Positions 18,361 through 26,682 of a DNA stretch of 64,000 nt are shown piece by piece (the first letter of the stretch is position 1; each line of letters starts with the position of its first letter). Origin of the DNA: an uncultured Gemmatimonadota bacterium (GTDB taxonomy: Bacteria > Gemmatimonadota > Gemmatimonadetes > Gemmatimonadales > Gemmatimonadaceae); assembly GCA_902826615.1 (NCBI GenBank), contig CADEFN010000005.1:310001-374000 (forward strand), given 5' to 3'. The position numbers and the translations under genes were made by a program. The notes beneath the pieces are model-generated. The model was not told the DNA's origin. It did not search any database and worked only from the letters and a program-made list of their open reading frames with translations.

Positions 18361-19292
18361 CGCGCGCTCCGGGTGAGCGTCCAGCGCGTGCCGTCCCTGG
18401 AGACACGTGCCCCGAACGTGAGCGCGATCCCCTCGATGATCTCTGCGGCACCAGCCTGATGTGCGTACCGCGCCGTGAGACGGAGCGAGCGGAGGGAGTC
18501 GTCAACCTCCACCACCACCCCGAACCAGCGCTCGAGGTCTGCAGCCACTGCTGAAACCGCAACATCGCGCCAGACGAAGTCGCCTCGCACCCAGGCAAGA
18601 CGTGCGTCGAAATCGGTGAGCGACGCGATGCGGCCGGTCTGGTCAATGCTCGCCCCCTGTCCGGCGACCAAACGATGGGGTGCCTGGGTGGAGTCCCGAG
18701 CGACGGTTGCCAGAGAGACCTCGCCCTCTTCGACCGTCACCGCCACATCGCCTTGGGTGTCACGCGCATCCACCGCAAAACGGGTGCCGATGTCCTCGAT
18801 CACGGCATGCCGGGCGTACACGCGGAATGGCGTCTCGGCATGCGCGACTTCGAACCACGCTTCCCCACTCAGACGCACATAACGATCGCGGCCGGGGCGG
18901 GCCCGCCACACCATACTCGAGCCGGGGGCAAGCCGGACCCTGGACCCGTCAGCGAGTGCGACCGATGGCGAGGTGCCGGGGGCGGCGGCGAGCTGCTGCT
19001 CGCGATTCGACCATCCCTGCCAGCCGAACCAGAACACCAGGGATGCCGCGGCCGCCCCGAGGATCGGGCGGGCGGCGCTCCAGCGCCCGTGCGACAGTCG
19101 CGGCGCAAGCTGCTGCCAGCCTTGATGTGCATCAAACAACGCGTTCGCACGGTCGACCTGCGTTCGCAGCTGCGCCACACGAGCTGCGCGAGATGGGTCC
19201 TCGCGCAGCCATGCCTCGACCACGCGACGTTCGTCGGGCGACGCATCGCCGGCGAGGTACCGCTCAATGACAAGGTTGTCGGGTGAAGTCAC
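18357..19292 (-). CDS. FecR-type anti-sigma / sigma regulator
   Basis: 311 residues from a GTG at 19292, 59 bp after the sigma factor stop; no stronger start was seen. The N-terminal cytoplasmic part (VIERYLAGDASPDERRVVEAWL) is typical of FecR anti-sigma domains. One membrane helix follows (about 77-93), then a periplasmic FecR beta-domain (SVALADGSRVRLAPGSSM and later VEEGEVSLATV), and a C-terminal STN-like part (VAADLERWFGVVVEVDD). It should carry the signal from the TonB receptor's STN domain to the sigma factor. Confidence 0.9.
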   Translation of the reverse strand: MTSPDNLVIERYLAGDASPDERRVVEAWLREDPSRAARVAQLRTQVDRANALFDAHQGWQQLAPRLSHGRWSAARPILGAAAASLVFWFGWQGWSNREQQLAAAPGTSPSVALADGSRVRLAPGSSMVWRARPGRDRYVRLSGEAWFEVAHAETPFRVYARHAVIEDIGTRFAVDARDTQGDVAVTVEEGEVSLATVARDSTQAPHRLVAGQGASIDQTGRIASLTDFDARLAWVRGDFVWRDVAVSAVAADLERWFGVVVEVDDSLRSLRLTARYAHQAGAAEIIEGIALTFGARVSRDGTRWTLTRSAR

Positions 19293-19351
19293 GCGAGCGG
19301 GGATTGGGATGGTCGAAGTAACACCCCAAGAGAGAATTTCCCCCCATTGGC

Positions 19352-19915
19352 TCAGCCGATCGCCGCCCGGAGCGCCGCCATTCCCCTGCCGAGGAGTTTC
19401 TCGACCCCTTTTTCGGTGATCTCCATGACCTCGGCCACCTCGGCGTACGAGAGCCCTTCCTTCCACCGAAGATGCATGGCCATGCGGCAACGCTCAGGTA
19501 GGGCGTCGAGCACACGCTGCAACGCGTCTTCGGCCTCGAGCCGGATGACTTTCACGTCGGCCGGTTCGGGGGAAGCCGGAAGGGAGTGCGCCTGGTCGGG
19601 GTCGGCGTTGACACCATCCTGCCAGCTGTCCTCGACGCGGTGACGCCGTCTGGCGTTGAGGGCCCGATTGCGTGCGCATCGGAAGAGATACGCGCGGAGG
19701 CCGGGGGCCGTGACCTTCCATTTGGCGCGATCGATCCAGAGATCGAGAAAGAGCTGCTGGGTGAGGTCCGCGGCCTCGGCTGGATCGCGAACGTATCGCG
19801 TGATATAGGCGCAGAGGCGTGGCGCCATCTCGCGGTAAAGCGACTCGTACGCGGTGCTGTCGCCACGCGCGATGCGCTGCAAGAGGTCGGCAGCCAATGG
19901 CGTGGTCGAGCTCAT
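19352..19915 (-). CDS. FecI-type ECF sigma factor
   Basis: 187 residues from the ATG at 19915. Region 2 includes YESLYREMAPRLCAYITRYV and DLTQQLFLDLWIDR; region 4 includes RCRMAMHLRWKEGLSYAEVA and GVEKLLGRGM, matching FecI-like sigma factors (the Bacteroidota-style 'sigma-70 family, Bact' subgroup is also possible). It heads the sigma/FecR/receptor/DUF4249 operon. No Shine-Dalgarno is visible, and the start codon lies at the edge of a perfect 7-bp inverted repeat. Confidence 0.92.
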   Translation of the reverse strand: MSSTTPLAADLLQRIARGDSTAYESLYREMAPRLCAYITRYVRDPAEAADLTQQLFLDLWIDRAKWKVTAPGLRAYLFRCARNRALNARRRHRVEDSWQDGVNADPDQAHSLPASPEPADVKVIRLEAEDALQRVLDALPERCRMAMHLRWKEGLSYAEVAEVMEITEKGVEKLLGRGMAALRAAIG

Positions 19916-19936
19916 CGGCCGAGTGTAGTGGCCGAT
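19914..19936 (-). promoter_or_regulatory. Inverted repeat overlapping the FecI start codon
   Basis: ATCGGCC (19914-19920) and GGCCGAT (19930-19936) are perfect inverted copies around a 9-nt spacer. In the minus-strand mRNA the second arm ends in the first two bases of the AUG, so a hairpin could block translation; it could equally be a DNA operator. Confidence 0.45.
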
Positions 19937-20166
19937 TCCCGCGAGGAGCAAGAGAGCAGGGACGGGCGGTCGATCACGGACGACCAGCGACCGAGACCAA
20001 GCGCCCGTGACGCCAGAGAAGTTGTTCGCACGGCGCTCCGGACTTTCGGTGGCCCGCAGCGAGCTGATATCGCGGCCCTTCAGCCACCTCCGCCTGGAAT
20101 AGTGTCAGCGGGGTAGACGCGAGGCGGGCCCCGTGGCAAGATCTTCCGGAACCCTCGACCTCCGAC

Positions 20167-23100
20167 ATGCGTCGCTACCTCTGCTCACTCCTCGCCGCCG
20201 TCGCGCCACTGGCCGCCGGTGCCCAGGAAACACTCTTCCTCCGCCAGCCGAGCGTTAGCGACCGGCATATCGCCTTCGCCTACGCCAGCAACATCTGGAT
20301 CGTCGACCGGGCCGGCGGACAGGCGCGACGCCTTACTTCATTCCCTGGCGGGTCTTCTCAGCCCCGCCTCTCGCCCGATGGACGCATGGTCGCGTTCACG
20401 GGAACCTACGCCGGGAATGCCGATGTCTACACCGTGCCGGTCGACGGCGGGGAGCCAAAACGGCTCACCTGGCATCCCGGTGGTGACAATGCCGCGGGAT
20501 GGACACCGGATGGGCAACGCGTGGTATTCACCAGCGGACGCGCGTCACATGCTCCGAACGCTGTCCCCCGGTTCTGGACGGTTTCGGTCGACGGCGGCGC
20601 CGAAGAGGCTATGGCGCTCCCGCGTGCCTTCCAGGGACAGATCAGCGCCGACAACGGTCGTGTGGTGTATCGCATGGCCTCGTCGTGGGATGACGAACGG
20701 CGCAACTACCGCGGTGGCCAGAACAAGCCGATCTGGATTGTCGACCTCAAGACCTGGGCGCTCGACACGATCGCCCGTCCCGGGAACACCAAGGAGATCG
20801 ACCCGGCGTGGGTGGGAGACGATGTGTACTTCATTTCAGATCGCGATGGTGTGCAGAATGTGTGGAAGTACGCGTCCCGTTCACGCCAGCTCTCCCAGGT
20901 CACGCGCTTTCGCGACCTGGACGTCAAGACCCTCGGCGCATCACCGAACGCCGTCGTCTTCGAGCAGGCCGGGCGGATTCATCTGCTTGATCCCAAGACG
21001 GGGCGCTCCGCGCCTGTGCCCATCACGGTCAAGGGCGATTTCCCATGGATGATGCCGCAGTGGAAGGACGTCACGAGCCGGATGACCAATCTGACGGTGA
21101 GCCCCACGGGACGGCGGGCGCTGGTGGAGTCGCGTGGTGAGGTCTTCTCGATTCCTGCCGAAAAGGGCGATGTCCGCAACCTGACACAAACGAGCGGAAG
21201 TGCTGAGCGACTCCCGACGTGGTCGCCGGATGGGCAGTCGATAGCCTGGTTCAGCGATGCATCGGGGGAGTACCAGCTTGTGGTGAGTTCGCAGGATGGC
21301 CTTACGTCCCGCAAATCGATCCCGCTGCCGGGGATGAGTTTTCCGTACATGGCCACCTGGTCACCCGACAGCCGCAAGTTGTCGTTTGTCGACACGCATC
21401 TGAAGTTGTGGGTGGTGGACATTGCCAGTGGTGCCGCCCGAACGTTTGACGGCGACCCGCACATGGTGCCCGAGCGGTCGATGAATCCGGTGTGGAGCCC
21501 GGACTCACGCTGGATTGCCTTCGCCAAACGTCTTGCGACGTACTATCGCGTGATTGTGCTGCTGGATACGGAAACGGGTCAGCAGAAGCAGCTCACGGAT
21601 GGGCTGGCAGACGCCACCTCCCCCGCCTGGGACGCGAGCGGGAAGTATCTCTGGTTTCTTGCCAGCACCAATCATGCGCTCCGGTCGCAGTGGCTGGACA
21701 TGACAAACTACGAACGGCCGCGTACCAACGCCTTGTATGCGGCCATCCTGCGCAACGGAGAACCGACGCCCTTTACCCCGGAAAGCGACGACGAGCCACT
21801 TCCCGGTCAGCGCACCACTCCGGCGACGGAGCGCACACCAGCGCCTGCCCCGTCGCCAGTCACCATCGACTTTGACGGAATTGCGCGCCGCATCGTGCCG
21901 GTGCCGGGGATCGCCGAGCGGGACTACGCGAATGTGCGCGCAGGGGCAGCGGGGACGGTGTTCTTCACCGAAAACGTCCCGCCGTCGGGCACGCAGGAGC
22001 GAGGGGGTGGTGGCCCCGGGGGTGGTGGCGCAGGCTCCCCCCTGCATCGGTACACGCTACGCGACCGACGGGCCATCCCCTTCGCCACTGGCGTGGCGCA
22101 GTATACGGTTAGTCAGGACGGCCGCCGGTTGTTGTACCGGACCGGTGGGCAGAACGGGTCGCTCTTTCTGGTGGACGCGGCCGCCACCGCCGCGCCCGCG
22201 GCCGGCACGGGACGTCTCAACGCCACCCTCCGCATGTGGTGGGATGGCAAGGCGGAGTTTGCGCAGATCTTCGAGGAGGCGCGCCGCAAGGTACGGGACT
22301 ATTTCTACGTGCCGAATCTCCACGGCACGGACTGGCCGAAAGTGGTGGCGCAGTACAAGCAGTTCCTCCCATTCGTTGCACATCGCGAGGACCTCAACTA
22401 CCTGCTCGACGCCATGGAGGCTGAGACAGCGGTGGGGCATTCGTATGTGCGTGGCGGCGACCTGCCCGATGGCCCGGACGCAAACGGTGGGCTGCTGGGA
22501 GCTGACTTTGCGATCGAGAACGGGCGGTATCGCTTCAGCCGCGTGTACGACAGCGAGAGCTGGAACCCCGACCTGCGGGCGCCGTTGGTGACGCCCGGGT
22601 TTGAAGTGCGGGCAGGGGAGTACCTCCTGGCCGTCAATGGCACCGAGTTGCGGTCCACCGACAACGTGTATCGTCTGCTCGATGGCACGGCCAATCGGCA
22701 AACGGTGATCACGGTGAACACGCAGCCCACGCTGCAGGGCGCGCGGCAGCTGACCGTGGTCCCGATCGCCAACGATCAGGGCCTGCGCACGCGGGCCTGG
22801 GTGGAAGGGAACCGGCGGCTGGTGGATTCGTTGTCCCGAGGACGACTGGCGTATCTGCATCTGCCTAACACGGGACAGGGCGGGTATCAGGCCTTCAACC
22901 GCTACTACTTTGCGCAGCAGGACAAGCAAGGCGCCGTGGTGGACGAGCGATACAACGGCGGCGGATCTGCGGCCGACTATATCATTGAGCTGCTGAGCCG
23001 TGACTTTGACGGCTACTTCAACAACCCGGTGGGCGATCGCAAGCCCTTCACCTCGCCGTCGGCGGGGATCTGGGGGCCCAAGGTAATGATTGTGAACGAG

Positions 23101-23457
23101 ATGGCGGGCTCCGGGGGCGATCTCATGCCGTACATGTTCGCGCGCCGCAAGATTGGTCCGCTCGTTGGCACACGCACATGGGGTGGGCTCGTCGCCACCT
23201 CCGACCAGGCGCCCTTTGTCGATGGTGGCTCACTCGTCGCGCCGCGACTCGGCTTCTTTGATCGCGAGGGGAACTGGGCGGTGGAGAACGTGGGGACGCC
23301 GCCGGACATCGAAGTAGAGAACTTCCCACGCGAGGTCATCGCGGGACGCGACCCCCAACTCGAGCGTGCGGTGCAAGAGGCGATGAAGCTGCTGGAGACT
23401 AAGGGCGTGCAGCTCAAGAAGGAGCCGCCGGGCCCGACGTGGGGGAAGCGGCCGTAG
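20167..23457 (+). CDS. Tricorn-like protease (S41 family)
   Basis: 1096 residues with a signal peptide (ending AAGAQE), so it is probably periplasmic, unlike archaeal cytosolic tricorn. The first 600-odd residues form two beta-propellers (WSPDGQ/SPDSR blade repeats). A His in GHSYV (about 757), a PDZ-like domain (about 800-890), and a C2-type catalytic core follow. The core has NEMAGSGGD with the nucleophile Ser (about 981) and a Glu in VENVGTPPD (about 1039). A Gly/Pro-rich linker interrupts near residue 615. It stands alone between divergent and downstream genes. Expected role: processive trimming of peptides. Confidence 0.92.
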   Translation: MRRYLCSLLAAVAPLAAGAQETLFLRQPSVSDRHIAFAYASNIWIVDRAGGQARRLTSFPGGSSQPRLSPDGRMVAFTGTYAGNADVYTVPVDGGEPKRLTWHPGGDNAAGWTPDGQRVVFTSGRASHAPNAVPRFWTVSVDGGAEEAMALPRAFQGQISADNGRVVYRMASSWDDERRNYRGGQNKPIWIVDLKTWALDTIARPGNTKEIDPAWVGDDVYFISDRDGVQNVWKYASRSRQLSQVTRFRDLDVKTLGASPNAVVFEQAGRIHLLDPKTGRSAPVPITVKGDFPWMMPQWKDVTSRMTNLTVSPTGRRALVESRGEVFSIPAEKGDVRNLTQTSGSAERLPTWSPDGQSIAWFSDASGEYQLVVSSQDGLTSRKSIPLPGMSFPYMATWSPDSRKLSFVDTHLKLWVVDIASGAARTFDGDPHMVPERSMNPVWSPDSRWIAFAKRLATYYRVIVLLDTETGQQKQLTDGLADATSPAWDASGKYLWFLASTNHALRSQWLDMTNYERPRTNALYAAILRNGEPTPFTPESDDEPLPGQRTTPATERTPAPAPSPVTIDFDGIARRIVPVPGIAERDYANVRAGAAGTVFFTENVPPSGTQERGGGGPGGGGAGSPLHRYTLRDRRAIPFATGVAQYTVSQDGRRLLYRTGGQNGSLFLVDAAATAAPAAGTGRLNATLRMWWDGKAEFAQIFEEARRKVRDYFYVPNLHGTDWPKVVAQYKQFLPFVAHREDLNYLLDAMEAETAVGHSYVRGGDLPDGPDANGGLLGADFAIENGRYRFSRVYDSESWNPDLRAPLVTPGFEVRAGEYLLAVNGTELRSTDNVYRLLDGTANRQTVITVNTQPTLQGARQLTVVPIANDQGLRTRAWVEGNRRLVDSLSRGRLAYLHLPNTGQGGYQAFNRYYFAQQDKQGAVVDERYNGGGSAADYIIELLSRDFDGYFNNPVGDRKPFTSPSAGIWGPKVMIVNEMAGSGGDLMPYMFARRKIGPLVGTRTWGGLVATSDQAPFVDGGSLVAPRLGFFDREGNWAVENVGTPPDIEVENFPREVIAGRDPQLERAVQEAMKLLETKGVQLKKEPPGPTWGKRP

Positions 23458-23568
23458 AGAGAGCGGTGCGCTGAACCGCAGGGCCGTGCGATAACGCGTA
23501 AAGGGGGCTCGCAAAAGCTGATTGCGTTCGCGAGACGAAAGCGCAGGAAGGGAATACAGGTGTCGTAG

Positions 23569-23601
23569 GAGGCGCTGTGCTACGAAAGTGGCCAGCGCCT
23601 C
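23569..23601 (+). promoter_or_regulatory. 8-bp inverted repeat upstream of a permease
   Basis: GAGGCGCT (23569-23576) and AGCGCCTC (23594-23601) are perfect inverted copies with 17 bp between. The site lies about 60 bp before the start of an ADOP permease that has no PadR partner of its own. Confidence 0.35.
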
Positions 23602-23663
23602 AAGCCTTTCGGACCATGGCGTTGTCCAAGTCCGCATCGACCCTGGCTCCCCAGATACCAACG

Positions 23664-26162
23664 ATGCGCAACATTGGGCTGGCGTTCCGCAGGCTCCGCA
23701 AGACACCCCTGGTCACCGCTGTCGCCGTGCTCTCCCTGGCTCTCGGGATTGGCGCCAACGCTGCCGTCTATTCCCTCTTCGATCAGGTACTGCTCCGGCC
23801 GCTCCCGGTCTCGAACCCGCACGAACTGGTCAACCTGCGTCTGCCAGGGCCGATTCAGGGGAGCGACTCCTGCAATCAATCGGGGTGCGGCGATGGACGC
23901 ATCTGGAGTTACCCGATGGTGCGCGACCTCGAACGGCAGCAGCAGGTGCTCGCGGGACTGGCGGGCTTCCGCATCTTTGGCGTGAGTGTCGCACTCGGCG
24001 ATGAAGCCGAGACGGGCGATGCCATGTGGGTGACCGGCCAGTACTTCTCCACGTTAGGCACGCAGCCGGCGCTCGGACGACTGCTGGGTCCGGCCGACAA
24101 CGAACCCGGGGCCGACAACACCGCAGCAGTAATCGGTTATCGCTACTGGGTCGACCGGCATGGTGGCACACCCGACGTTCTGGGCAGGACGATACGTGCC
24201 AATGGCCGGACGTACACCATTGTCGGCGTCGCGCCGCAGGGTTTCGAAGGCACCACGCTGGGCGTCCGCCCGCTCCTGTACATCCCGATGCAATCGCGCA
24301 CCTGGGTGGGCACGCACAACGGGCTCCAGGACAGGCGTGACTACTGGGTCTACGCCTTTGGGCGCCTCAAGACCGGTAGCACACTCGAAAGCGCGCGGCA
24401 GGGGCTCGATCGGCTGATTCGTCCCATACTGAGCGACGTGGAAGCGCCGCTGCAGCAGTCCATGAGCGAGCAAACCATGGCCCGCTTCAAGGCGAAGGCT
24501 GTGGCCGTGGATCCCGGTGCGCGCGGGCAGAGCACCATTCATGGGCAGGCGCGCACTCCACTGGCGATTCTCCTGGTGATCTCCGGTGTGGTGCTCCTCA
24601 TTGCCTGCGCGAACATCGCCAACCTGCTGATTGCCCGCGGCGCCACGCGTGCCGCCGAGATGGGGGTCCGCCTGGCGCTTGGCAGTACTCGGCAACAGTT
24701 GGTGACGCAGCTGCTCACGGAGTCGATGCTGCTTGCAGTGCTTGGTGGAGTTGTCAGTCTTCTGGTGGCGTACTGGACACTCAAGGGGATCGCGGCACTC
24801 CTGCCATCGGAGGCGTCGACGTCGCTGACCTTTGCCGTGCAGCCCCGCATGATGCTTTTTGCCGGGGCACTCACGTTGGTCACCGGAATACTGTTCGGGC
24901 TCTTTCCCGCGTTGCACTCCAGCCGCTCGGACTTGATCACCACAATCAGGCAAGGTGCCGGCCAGATTGCCGGCGGACGTGTCGCCGCGCGATTCCGCAC
25001 CCTGCTGGTTACCGCACAGGTGGCGCTGTCCACCACACTCCTCGTCTCCGCGGGACTCTTTCTCAAGAGTTTGCTCAACATCAGCAAGGTCGATCTTGGC
25101 ATCGAGACGAGTAACGTGGTGACGTTCTCTGTGTCGCCGCTGCGTGTAGGGTACGACACGTTGCGGGCCAAGGTACTCTTTGCGCGCATCGAGGACGAAC
25201 TCCGCGCACAACCCGGCGTGGAGAGTGTCACGAGCTCACTGGTGCCACTCCTCTCTGGTGACAGCTGGGGGAATGATGTGCGGGTCCAGGGCTTCGAATG
25301 CCTCCCTGACACCGACTGCAACTCACGGTATACCGCGATCGGCGCCGGGTACTTCACCATGCTGGGTGTCTCGCTGCTGTCAGGCCGTGACGTCTTGCCA
25401 AGTGATCGCGACGGCGCCGCACGAGTGGCGATTGTGAACCGGAAGTTCGCCGAGAAGTTCGGGATGGGGAATGACGCCGTGGGGCGTTTCATGGGACGTG
25501 CCGGTGGCAACGACTCGCTTTCCATCCGGATCGTGGGACTGGCGCCCGATGTAGCGTACAATGATGTAAAGCAGGCGGCGCAGCCCGTGTTCTATCTGCC
25601 ATGGATGCAGCAGGGAATCATCGGGCAGATGTTCTACTATGCCCGCACGCGTCTGCCGGCGGGTCAGCTCATGACGGCGGTACCAGGTATCCTCAAACGC
25701 ATCGATCCCGTGGTTCCGGTGCAGGAGCTGAAGACCCTCGAACAGCAGCAGCGCGAGAACGTGTTCCTGGATCGCATGATCTCCATTCTCTCCACGGCGT
25801 TCGCCGTCCTGGCCACGCTCCTCGCGGCCGTTGGTCTCTATGGTGTGCTGGCGTATTCCGTCGCACAACGCACGCGGGAGATCGGGGTGCGGATGGCGTT
25901 AGGCGCGAGTGAACGTGGGGTGCAGGGGCTCGTGCTGCGTCAGGTGGGCGTGATTGCGGTGGCCGGCGCGGTGACGGGAGGGATTGCAGCGCTGGCACTC
26001 GGGCGCTCGGCGCGTTCGTTGCTCTACGGTATCGAGGGGCACGATCCCGTGGTGTTTGGCATGGCCGTGATCGTGCTCATGCTTGTTGCCTTTGGGGCAG
26101 GGTGGGTGCCGGCACGACGGGCGAGCCGCACAGAGCCTACGCGTGCACTGCGCTACGACTGA
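23664..26162 (+). CDS. ADOP-like orphan permease without PadR partner
   Basis: 832 residues from the ATG at 23664 (MRNIGLAFRRLRKTPLV), a typical start for this family when the prefix domain is absent. It has TM1 (about 19-42), a MacB periplasmic domain, an FtsX block (ARGATRAAEMGVRLALGSTR), a second periplasmic domain, and a final FtsX block (REIGVRMALGASERG) ending ASRTEPTRALRYD. The open frame runs 87 bp further up, but that part is not helix- or prefix-like. No ATPase and no PadR gene are adjacent, so its control is unclear. Confidence 0.88.
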   Translation: MRNIGLAFRRLRKTPLVTAVAVLSLALGIGANAAVYSLFDQVLLRPLPVSNPHELVNLRLPGPIQGSDSCNQSGCGDGRIWSYPMVRDLERQQQVLAGLAGFRIFGVSVALGDEAETGDAMWVTGQYFSTLGTQPALGRLLGPADNEPGADNTAAVIGYRYWVDRHGGTPDVLGRTIRANGRTYTIVGVAPQGFEGTTLGVRPLLYIPMQSRTWVGTHNGLQDRRDYWVYAFGRLKTGSTLESARQGLDRLIRPILSDVEAPLQQSMSEQTMARFKAKAVAVDPGARGQSTIHGQARTPLAILLVISGVVLLIACANIANLLIARGATRAAEMGVRLALGSTRQQLVTQLLTESMLLAVLGGVVSLLVAYWTLKGIAALLPSEASTSLTFAVQPRMMLFAGALTLVTGILFGLFPALHSSRSDLITTIRQGAGQIAGGRVAARFRTLLVTAQVALSTTLLVSAGLFLKSLLNISKVDLGIETSNVVTFSVSPLRVGYDTLRAKVLFARIEDELRAQPGVESVTSSLVPLLSGDSWGNDVRVQGFECLPDTDCNSRYTAIGAGYFTMLGVSLLSGRDVLPSDRDGAARVAIVNRKFAEKFGMGNDAVGRFMGRAGGNDSLSIRIVGLAPDVAYNDVKQAAQPVFYLPWMQQGIIGQMFYYARTRLPAGQLMTAVPGILKRIDPVVPVQELKTLEQQQRENVFLDRMISILSTAFAVLATLLAAVGLYGVLAYSVAQRTREIGVRMALGASERGVQGLVLRQVGVIAVAGAVTGGIAALALGRSARSLLYGIEGHDPVVFGMAVIVLMLVAFGAGWVPARRASRTEPTRALRYD

Positions 26163-26300
26163 CGGACGATGCCGCGGGCCTTTGGCTTGCGGATATGTCG
26201 CGCGTGGTGCCTCAACCGCATGGAAACGCTCCACCGCAACCACCGCCCCCCGGCGTCAGCGCAGTTCGGAGGACGCTGCAACCCTTTCCCTTCTTGTGTT

Positions 26301-26317
26301 GTCTACTTACAGTAGAC
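26301..26317 (+). promoter_or_regulatory. Candidate PadR operator (7-3-7 palindrome)
   Basis: GTCTACTTACAGTAGAC: perfect 7-bp arms around TAC, centred 35 bp before the PadR start at 26344. The A/T-rich site stands out from the surrounding G+C-rich DNA and probably overlaps the promoter. Confidence 0.55.
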
Positions 26318-26343
26318 ACGTAGCCTCCTTACACAAGAACCCC

Positions 26344-26679
26344 ATGGCCGACTCCCGCGAAGTCCTCCACGGCACCCTCGACCTCCTGATCCTTTCGTCC
26401 CTGCAAAGCGGGGCGCTGCACGGTTGGGGGATTGCCCATCTCATCCGCAACCGGTCGTCCGAAGCTGTGCTCGTAACGACTGGCGCACTCTATCCGGCCC
26501 TCCACCGGCTCGAAGCGCGCCGCCACATCAAGGCCAGGTGGCAAACAAGTGAGAGCAACCGCCGCGCGAAGTTTTACGAGCTCACTGCCGCAGGACGCAA
26601 GGTGCTGGGTGAGGAAGTCGCCTGGTGGAATCGCTTTGTCGCCGGGGTGGCTGGCGTCATGACAGCGGCCGGAGGGTAG
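26344..26679 (+). CDS. PadR-family transcriptional regulator
   Basis: 111 residues, the same length as the first PadR in the window. It shows REVLHGTLDLLILSSLQSGA, then TTGALYPALHRLEARRHIKA and NRRAKFYELTAAGRKVL. The 'HGTLDLLIL' and 'LYPALHRLE' blocks are diagnostic of the short PadR class. It is followed after 3 bp by an ADOP permease. The two PadR proteins differ enough that each likely reads its own operator. Confidence 0.93.
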   Translation: MADSREVLHGTLDLLILSSLQSGALHGWGIAHLIRNRSSEAVLVTTGALYPALHRLEARRHIKARWQTSESNRRAKFYELTAAGRKVLGEEVAWWNRFVAGVAGVMTAAGG

Positions 26680-26682
26680 CCG

